Shown here in pieces: positions 50,167 to 64,000 of a stretch of DNA of 64,000 nt. Below the pieces are notes generated by a model, which saw only the letters and a program-made list of their open reading frames with translations, searched no databases and had not been told where the DNA came from. Position 1 is the stretch's first letter, and each line of letters starts with the position of its first letter. A program made the translations under genes and the position numbers. Source of the stretch: Callaeas wilsoni (taxonomy: Eukaryota; Chordata; Aves; Passeriformes; Callaeidae); NCBI GenBank assembly GCA_013398955.1, contig VWPU01019149.1, forward strand, positions 61,279-125,278, read 5' to 3'.

Positions 50167-53100
50167 GTACTGCTGGGGGGATGGATGGATGGAATGACAC
50201 TTATGGACTGGCTCGTGGATGCTCCCGGCCAGCTGCCAGGCTCCCAGGCACGCTCCCTGCCCTGCCACCAGTGTCACCACAGCAAAACTCTCTGAGCAAC
50301 TGCTTCCTCTGAGTCGCTGCCACTGATTTATCAGGAATCATCTGGAAAACTAAGTTATGAGAAGCTGCCTGAGGAATAATTTAGAACAACAAGATTTACC
50401 TCTGTCATCAGCAGCAATTTGTTTCTCTCAGTGGCAATCTCTTGGCATGCACACAAGGTGGTTTATCACAAACACTCTAGATTAAGCACAGGAGAAAATG
50501 TTACGGCTTCTAGATTTAGAAACTGAAAAGCAAGAAATAGCTTTAATTCTATCCAGCTTGTGCAATATTTAAATCTCTATTTCAGCTTTTCCAGGCAAAA
50601 TTTTTTTTCTTCATAACTTATACAAGTTTTGCTCATGAAAATATCTTCTTCTGAAGTGGTTTTGTGATGCAACCTACATGAGGAAATACCACACTAACCT
50701 GAGGATCCACTTAGTCCAGCCTTAATCTCAAGGAACAGCCAATAAAGAAAAAAAAGAAAATTATGAAACCAAAAGTATTCAAACTGTTTCACAGAAATGC
50801 CCTCGCATGTTAGATGTTCACTAAAGTTCAATGCTCAAAAATGTTAGATGAGAGCTATTCAGACTAGACTAATTTACAGGATCTGTGCCTGTTTCCACGG
50901 CAATGTTTTCTGAGAAGAAAGAATTGGCAATAGGCCAAATGATTATTTTAATTATCCCAGTTTCTCTCTGAAATTTCCTGTCTCATTGCATACGAAGTTT
51001 ACCATCCCAAAAATGGAAACCTGACCTGCCTAGCAGGACAAACCTCAGGCACCCTTTATTCCAGGACCTTATTCCATCACGTGTAGGCACATGCTCCAAT
51101 GTTGACCTCTCCTGACCTCAGGGTGTGGAGAATCAGCAGCATTTCTAACACGGAAGGAATTGTGTGTGGTGAAAATGAGTGTCTGGAGCAGCGTCTCCAG
51201 CTAAACTGAAAGCCATGTGCATCGTGCAAGACATGAAACTGGGACTTTCAACACATCATAATTCAAAATAACTGTTTAATGTCAGGACAGAAATAAAGTA
51301 CCCAGTGGTTTTTAGTTTTACTAGTGCTGTACAGTGGCCATGGTCTGCTCTGTTGCTGTAGGTGTGGAAATGACAGCACTAAACAGTCCTACATTAAAGA
51401 CTTTATCATTTCTAAGAATTTCACATTCTAATGGATAGTGAAAAGGAAAAGTGAAGGATAACGATATTTGAAGTCTGAAACATTAATTTTCAAATCTAAT
51501 CAGTTTCTATTGCCACTGCATGCAGAAAGAACCAGTTAGGTTATAAGTGCTGCATCGTAGCACTCATGAACAACAAAAAAGAGGTTTTTTACTTTTATTG
51601 AAACTTTCTAAAAGCTTATTGATCTTGACCAGAGTTCCCTACTTCTCCTGTAAATCAGAAGTTAAGAACACAGCTTCAGACACTTGTTTTGACTCCTGCA
51701 GATATCAGATATTAGCAGCTGTTGCTCAGTGAAGACAGACAAATCATACTCACAGCTCAAAATAAAGAAATCCTGTTTTGGTGAACGCAATTTGCTCTGT
51801 TCAGCAAGCAAGGGCATCAAAAGTCATTCCTCAGCCTCAGACAGCAGTCAGGATTTCCAGGTAGATCATTTTGCTAAGATTTATGCAATATAAAAAAAAA
51901 AGAACAATATTTGCAACATAATTCACATTCCTATTTGCTGATTATTTCTACTTGATTGAGCTCTGCCAGATATCATGCACTTGCCATACTTTTGACATGG
52001 CATGTAAGGTCAAAGCCAGTTTCTTATGCAGCTGCCTGTTCTGGAATGAATATCTGATCTATTTGATGTCAGTTATGCAATTCCCACAATATAAATCCTC
52101 TCCATGAATTTCACGAAATTGGGATAGCTGAACAGCAGAGTTTCTCTTTAAACTTCAAAAGAAGAGGGACACCAGAGCATAACAGGCTTGTGAAACACAT
52201 GCTGACCTTTTCATACATTGACCTGTAGTGCTCTGAAAAGCTCCCAATGAACAGAGGGGAGAAGTCAGTGGTGAAGGTGACAGGAGGGAAAGGAGAAAAC
52301 CAGCACACTGACTAGGCATTATTTTCCACCTAATGTCCACAAGCATAAAGGTGGCTCAGGATAACATTTCTGGCAGAAAAAGTATACAAATACTCAGCTG
52401 TTTCTCACTCAAATCTAGGAGTAAAAGACAAGCCTCTGAGCAACAGTAAAAGCTCCTAGTCTAAGCTTCTGATGTTGTAAGGCACATTAATTGTTGCAGC
52501 TTTTGATGTCACTAAAGAGCCTTTGTCCAGTCAGACAAACAATTTACAGTTTAGAGCTAAGGTGAAACAAGCAACTTACTCCTTGCACTTATATTATAGG
52601 CTTTGCCAAACTTGGTAAGAAAAAGGCATACATTCAGTTCAGATCCTCAATCATTTTCAAACACGTTCAATATCCCTTCTGGTTCAGAAATCCCTTCTAA
52701 AAGACATAAACCAGGAAATTCTTAGAGCCCTCATTTCCCTTTCCTCTCTGGATTATTTTGCCTACTTCAAAATATTAGTAAAGCTTTTCTAAATAAGAGT
52801 AGACCTTACTGTGATGGCTGAAGTCTGTTTCTCCTTCCATGAGAGGAGCGTCTGACATCACAGTCTGGGAACCAGCTCAGCTCCTTTTCCTGAAAAGAGG
52901 CAGGATACATCTTAGCATAGTTGACTTGTCTCTGTATTTCCCATCCTCCACATCTTCCTAGGACCGTGCCTGCTTTCTTCTAAGATTTGATGAGAGAAAG
53001 AAAGAGGACTAAAGGGCAAAGGTAACCAAGAGGTCAAGAAGAGACGCTTTCCCTCAGACGCTGCTAACAAGGCACAGCACAGGAGTTTCACACGACTTCA

Positions 53101-54974
53101 GAAACCCTTGTTCTCCACTGGTGAGCTCCATCCAAGCCCGGGTTCACCGAGGTTACAGGAAAAGAAAAGGTTGTACTTTTGTTGATCAACGCGGCTAAGC
53201 AACAAGTCATAAAAACCAACATCACTCTTGTCTTCTGCTGGTTGCAATTAGAGAACTACAAACAGGATCACAGATTCAGGGCCGGCAGAAAACCTTCAGC
53301 AGCGTGAGCGTGTACTGCTCCGAGCCACACAGCCCGTGCAGCAACTTCTCATTAGACACACATTCCGCATCCCCAGCCATTGCAGCCTGCGCAGGGCAGG
53401 GCAGCCCGCGCCTATGAAGCTGTAATGGCCTTTGGCTTCTCAGGGGTTGTAATCCTCACGTTGTAGTAGTCAATTGAAGAAACAAAGCAAAAGTGTTGTC
53501 AGTCCCTGATTAACTTCATGAATATCTGAGTCGTGTTAAAAGGTGCATAACTAAAGCTTTTATAGGCTACTCTACCAGTGGAAGAGATGTAAGAGGAAAT
53601 GAAGACATAGTAACACAGAGCAGGAACTCACTTTGCCATAGTATTTTCAGGAAAAATACAGGAACCTTATCATGCATTCTGAAAGGTGAAGCTTTTAACC
53701 TGTTACAAGTAAACAATCTTTTACTCAAACTACAAGAACTTCTAACTATTCCCCAATCAGATCACAATTACAGACAAACCCACCTAGAGCCAAAGAACAA
53801 GTGTCACACTGTCCCATGCAATGTACAAATCCAAAAGATAGGAAAGGGAGTTAAATTTATAATTTTTGTAAGCCTCACACAGCAAACACTGTGGGTCACA
53901 TCAGTTTTTGTGGCTTCACAGTGAATCATTCAAGATAATTCTTATGCTCCCATGGGAGGAAAGAATAGAGAAAAATAGGCTTTCTTGTTGCTGCTCCATA
54001 ATGCACCTTCTCCATACACTGTCGTCAATGTCAGCTCCTCTTCTCCTTCCTTGTTCACCATCTAAACCATACCTTAGAATGACAGGAGGGAACAGAGTAT
54101 GTTTGTCATCCTTCCATTTGAAGTATGTACTCTAATTGCTTATGAGTTTTTAATTTTGAAATTGTTATTCTCAGTTTACAAATACTGTTAGGTTCCATTA
54201 TGGGGCGGGTGGGTTACTTTTAAATAAACTGTAAGGAATATGACTGTGGAGTAACTGAATTGGTTTTCAGAAGAGGAACCCTGTTGCTAGTCAGTCTGTG
54301 CACTGATGATTGTCCAAATCTTAAGTTTTGGGGAACACACTAATTTTCCTTAAATACATTCTTTATCAACTTTTGTTCAATCTTTCATCAAATTAAATGT
54401 TTTAGAATAGTCCAGCAGGAATAGTTACAGAGCACTAAACTCAATTTTTTTCTCATTTTAACTCATGGAGTATGTTACTTACTGACTCTGCATCCAAGGA
54501 GGAGTAAGAGCATTCTGAGAAAGGAAAATAAAGGGGAAATAAGGGCGTTTGCACCAGTAGAGAGCAAGTCAGTAATAGAATCTTGTCACATTAAGAAGGA
54601 AAACCTTAGGAAGGGAACCGCATACAGTTTAAAAAAAAGTTCCTTTGTATTCTTTAGCTTTACTCAGCTCCCATTCCCCAAAATCTCAAATAGCCAACAC
54701 ATTGCAGAATTCACAAATAAGTAATACACATGAGGAGAACATAAAGGGTGAAGCAGCATGCACAACAGGAAGTAATGCATTTACAGAGGGCAAAAGCAGA
54801 TTAGATATCAAAGAAAAGTTTTTTATTACTTAAAGCAGGACATTACAACAGAACAGTAGTCAAGAAGGGGTCACTGGGTCCTGTCACTGAAAACAGAGAG
54901 ATTAGATATGAAAGGAATAAGTCACACTAAGAGCATGAACTTGCTAAGAGCATTTTTTCAACCTTAAGTAACGT

Positions 54975-55102
54975 GGCTGTAAATATACGTGGGGCTCAGA
55001 GTAAAGACTATTGAACTGTAACCCTTACACTCTCTGACCTGTTTCAGAGTCCTGGGTAAATCACTTGATCTCACCACACTTGTTTTTTCCAGCTGTGAAA
55101 CA
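54975..55102 (+). mobile_element. Possible MIR SINE remnant
   Basis: AGAGTCCTGGGTAAATCACTT followed by GATCTCACCACACTTGTTT and TTTCCAGCTGTGAAAC resembles the MIR 3' half (GGGCAAGTCACTTAACCTCT, CTCAGTTTCC, CATCTGTAAAATG). The left border is uncertain. Confidence 0.5.
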
Positions 55103-57555
55103 CCAGCAACATCTATTACATAGGGACCTGGGGAACTTTCACATTTACAGACAACTGCAAGACTTTGTAGGAAACAAGTTTGTGTATCTGAACAGTTTAT
55201 TCCTTACCTCCCATACTCATTTGTCCAACAGTTTATCATACCTCGGGCTACAAACTTCTCCTTGCTATTATCTTCCCATGAAGTTACACTATTTTCCCGT
55301 ACTATTCTGCAATAGCTGTGGGTTTAAGTGTTAACATGAGAGCAGCTTGACAACTCCAGAAACTAAGAGTATGTCAACGTCCTACTCAACAGATTTGTTT
55401 ACTATCTTTTTTCAGAAGCCTGTTTACTTGTATAACAATATTTTAATGCATTTTAGCCAACTTAATCCCACAGAGCTAAAAATGATGAGCTGGAAATGTT
55501 CTTCCCTACCTTGGGACATACTGGATTGCTTACTGAGTTGTAGCCTACCAGCTGAAGCTCTGCAGCCCTTCTGTGGACAATGCATCTGCCCAGCCCATGA
55601 GAACATGAACCAAACTGCACAATTAACTGAACAGCAGTTGACTCCAAAACACATCACAGCAAAATTTTACAGGCTGTAAAACAAACTATTTGATTCTCAC
55701 ATGGAAGGCTCAATTCACAGTTTGCACAGGACAGCTTTTCAGTTTGGTAGGAGAATCACTGAAAAACAAAGCAGGGACCCTCATTTGCCATTTCATTTCC
55801 AAAGACTCTTTTCAATGTAAGGGTATTTCTCCTGAGGCACAACGGGACATAGAAAGAAGGCAAATCTGATTTTCATTTAATGCTCTGCTTTAAGAGGAAA
55901 ATGCAGTTCAAAGAACCTGCTTAAGCCATTGCACTTCTGCAAGGAGTTCATCTGTAAATTAACAATACTATAAAAGAAGCAACAAAATGAGAAAATAATG
56001 ATAGCCCATGGCTTGAGAGGATCAGCAGATCAGACCAGAAAACAAATACTGAAGAAATTGTAAAACATATTCTGCTTGAGCAGCTGTCTTTTAAACAAAG
56101 CTGCAAGTTCTATTTTACTTGCTTGGCAGCTCATGTATAACAGACAAGGAAAACAGCAGTCCCTGACAGAAGAAGAAGTAATGACCATAACAAGGGTTTG
56201 ATCTAACAGATAAACACAAATGAGGTCACCTCAAAAACTACCACCTGAAACAAATGGACTATCAAAAAGTTGAGAACTCACCGGCTAAAATGCTGCTGCG
56301 CTCATTAATTAATTTCCCACCTGACTGTCATTTCTTCTACAAGGTACCATAAAATATAGTCAATATTTAAAGCTGAAAGGACACAAGACACTGCTTTTGG
56401 TTTGGGGCAGTCTCCCTCATATTCAGTAGAGGCTGTTTAAATAAAAAAGAAACTGTAAGCACTGCATTTCTCTCACAACTCAGCATGGTCATGGCAAAGT
56501 CACTGTGCTTCTCCATACATTCCACTCCATAGATTCCTTCAGCTGCTGCTCTGTTGATTGATTGCAGCAATTCCAAAGTGCCGATTAAGAAACAGGAATA
56601 AGCAGTCAGAGCTCAGAATTTCTGACATTTTATCTAGTGGAAACCACTAACACCAGCTACCCCAGTGCAAAATTTCTTACCAAAGAAAGGTCTCAGCTGT
56701 ATGGCCCCCAAAACACCACAATGCCCTTCCTTAGTACTTCACTGCAAACAGTGCCTAGCAGGAAAAAGCTGGGAACACTATATAATGACTGGGACAAGGG
56801 GAAAAAGAAAAAAATATATATTGAGGGGAAAAAAATAAACCAAAAAAAAACAAACACCATGAAAGAAAAAAAAAGGATTTAAGTAACCCAATTCACTTCC
56901 ATACTGGAATTAGGCTGCCAGAAGCCAAGCAGATGAAACTGAACTAAAGTCACCATACCTTTTATGTTAATGTCCAGAAAATCAAAACTGTGAAAATCAT
57001 CACTTCCAATAGATTTCTTTAAAAATTAATTCGTCTGAGCACCAACAAGCTCATAAATTCTCCTGTTTTACTGGTTTTACTGTCAGGTCTCCAAAAATCA
57101 GCACTTTTCCACTCTATCCTTCACATTTAGTGGGTACCAGATGAGCTCTGCTTTCATAGATCAGGAAAAAGTTTCCTCCAGATTTTTCTCAAGGGAAAAT
57201 AAAAAATATAAGTGCTTTTGGTTGGAAGCAGTCCTGTTTTCTGCAAGAGATAAGAAAAAATACCAAACACAACTGGCCGATTTGTTCAAATCCAAAAAAC
57301 ATAAGTCAGATCAGAAAACCACAAAACATTATTTTTAGAGATAAATTATTCTAGTATAAAGACATTTGCTATTAAAACATCATGGGTAACATTTGCTCCA
57401 TCTGATGTCTGCATTTAAAAAAAAGACTTAACTAAATTTTGCTTTTTAATAAAACATCTATTTTGAAACTGGGATGGTTAAAATTCCCTTCTCCTACTGT
57501 ACAGTCTGTAATAACTAACTACAGCTTCCAAACAGGGACCAAACACCACTATGTT

Positions 57556-58078
57556 CTATTTATATGCATACAATTTATTTAAAACTAAGGCTGTGGTCTG
57601 GTGATGTCAGGCAGTCCAATGTTCTTGCTGTCACTCAAGGTGAGGAAAGAAAATGCAATCCATTCTGGCAACAGCTGCTGCTGTATTAGAATGGAAACCT
57701 GCAGTGTCAACTGCTCTGAGATGACCCCACAATCAGAATCGAAGCCTGCACCACCACAAACCTCACTCTCCTGCCCTCCCCAAACCAACCATTTCACATG
57801 GGCATCCAGTTTTTATCAACAGATCTATGGCATGTACAAATAGAAGATTTGGAAATGTACTTTCTTCCAATATAGAGTGTAGTAATTTCAGAGTGAGTGC
57901 ATGGATTTGTCATGATCGCTGTGTATACCAAATCCAGCAGAATGCTTTTGCAGAGTACTGGGCAGGTGTTCTATTAATGTCTGCTGCAGTAAAACATCTG
58001 AATCCACACATAGGAAAAGTGTATTTAATGTTCATGTTTACATAAAGCACTTATCAAGAACAGAGCAGAAAACAATGC
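57556..58078 (-). other. MMAA: MMAA 3' untranslated region
   Basis: Inferred from the TAA stop to just past the AATAAA signal at 57,574-57,579, about 500 bases. An ATTAAA on the - strand at 58,024-58,029, about 50 bases after the stop, could give a much shorter form. There are no long repeats inside it. Confidence 0.6.
57574..57579 (-). terminator. MMAA: MMAA poly(A) signal AATAAA
   Basis: TTTATT on the + strand reads AATAAA on the - strand. Downstream on the - strand is a GT-rich stretch (TAGTGGTGTTTGGTCCCTG), as expected for a cleavage site near 57,555. Confidence 0.65.
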
Positions 58079-63377
<5,299 letters not shown>

Positions 63378-63433
63378 CTTGTATGGAATGAAAAAGTACC
63401 AGAGCTGTCAGTTCACTTCTGTTTGCAGACATC

Positions 63434-63900
63434 CTAAAGAGAAGGAAAAACATTTTTACTTTCTTCAAAGTACTCGTGAGGACTCAAATTAAATTTACGT
63501 ACACAGTGATCATCAGCTTGTATTTTATCTGTACCCGCTGCCTTGAATAAAAAACTGATCGTTCCCTTTTCCTGTCAAACAGACACAATAAAAACAAGCT
63601 ATAGAATCGAAAGCACAGCATCTCTTTATTATCACGCCTCATAAATGAAAATATTATTTTTATAGATAGGCCGGTTTAATAAAGTACTTTTAAATAAGCC
63701 TCTAATAGCACACGCAGCACACTACAAATCCAGGGACAATCAATCCTTATGCTTACAGATATAGCGGTATATTCTAGTTTGACGGCTGCGGGGCTATTTT
63801 GAACAATCATTCGGGATGAGGGCATGTTTGCACCTATTTCCATGAGAAAGACGAAAAGAAAGGGGGTGGTGGTGAATTCAGACACAAGAACATTCATAAA
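63434..63900 (-). other. MMAA: Probable MMAA 5' intron
   Basis: The sequence TTTCCTTCTCTTTAG|GATG on the - strand gives a good acceptor at 63,434, suggesting that the coding exon is preceded by a noncoding first exon, as in human MMAA. A weak donor GGGGAG|GTTTCA at about 63,920 would pair with it. The intron is AT-rich with no other recognised feature. Confidence 0.5.
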
Positions 63901-64000
63901 TCAGCTGGAGGAGCTGAAACCTCCCCGAGGCGCCCGGGCGGCCCCGGCCGCGCTCCCGCCCCGCCGCCTCAGCCCACGGCGGCCGCTGAGGGGACGAGGG
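63901..64000 (-). promoter_or_regulatory. MMAA: CpG-island edge, likely MMAA promoter/first exon
   Basis: The last 80 bases are strongly G+C- and CpG-rich (for example GGCGCCCGGGCGGCCCC and CCCGCCCCGCCGCC), in sharp contrast to the rest of the window. On the - strand it contains GC boxes (GGCGGGGCGGGAGCG). Position and strand fit a TATA-less CpG-island promoter for MMAA. The island continues beyond the window. Confidence 0.65.

Larger units (their letters stand above)
37431..57555. other. Intergenic interval between convergent ZNF827 and MMAA
   Basis: A 20-kb interval between two predicted 3' ends. It contains CR1 and MIR fragments, microsatellites, a G-rich run at 39,339-39,358 and the candidate exons at 48,736, 50,059 and 53,058, each listed separately. 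I found no recognised protein family. In human, C4orf51 lies in this position; I see no convincing homologue here. Most of the interval is AT-rich, CpG-poor and without structure I can support. Confidence 0.7.

Noticed and set aside
50074..50280. 68-codon - strand frame over the CpG-enriched patch
   Set aside because: No splice or start support and no family resemblance; the + strand frame with its strong acceptor explains the region better.
52986..53022. Small exon-like piece with acceptor TTCTTCTAAG and donor AAAG|GTAACC
   Set aside because: It stops in the phase needed to follow the candidate gene (phase 0 gives ATT TGA), and it is only 37 bases long.
53121..53194. IQ-motif-like translation SSIQARVHRGYRKRKG
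   Set aside because: The spacing between IQ and RG is one residue too long for the calmodulin-binding IQ consensus, and the segment lies just past a strong donor, so it is probably intronic or noncoding.

Overview
This is vertebrate nuclear DNA, almost certainly from a bird. Exons are short, introns are long with GT/AG borders, CpG is depleted except at the right edge, and the recognisable interspersed repeats are mostly CR1 LINE fragments, several ending in the CR1 3' tail that repeats ATTCTATG-like units. One CR1 tail has the form common in neoavian genomes. I cannot name the species.

Two protein genes are supported and they converge. The left half (4,494-34,093, + strand) holds the last seven coding exons of ZNF827, a C2H2 zinc-finger protein. 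All seven exons join in frame: 585 residues plus one split codon, carrying 11 C2H2 fingers, followed by a non-finger tail. The N-terminal exons lie left of the window. A 3'UTR of about 3.3 kb ends near a clear ATTAAA signal at 37,407. The right end (58,079-63,377, - strand) holds the complete coding region of MMAA, the mitochondrial G3E-type P-loop GTPase that protects and loads methylmalonyl-CoA mutase. It has six coding exons that splice in frame to 412 residues, with P-loop and NKxD motifs. The CpG-rich last 100 bases are probably its promoter side. ZNF827 and MMAA are also convergent neighbours in human, so this is conserved synteny; they are not known to share a pathway.

The remaining sequence is introns and a roughly 20 kb interval between the two genes' 3' ends (about 37.43-57.56 kb). 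It contains CR1 fragments (one with a large internal deletion), two likely old MIR SINE copies, simple repeats and poly(A) tracts. The most interesting item in it is a candidate small gene on the + strand. An exon starting with ATG at 48,736-48,849 reads as a strongly amphipathic helix and ends in a good splice donor. It is phase-compatible with an acceptor-led, CpG-rich segment at 50,059-50,166, giving a 73-residue product I do not recognise. A further exon-like segment lies at 53,058-53,120. I saw no tRNA, rRNA, CRISPR array or intact transposon, though not every strand of every intron was searched exhaustively.
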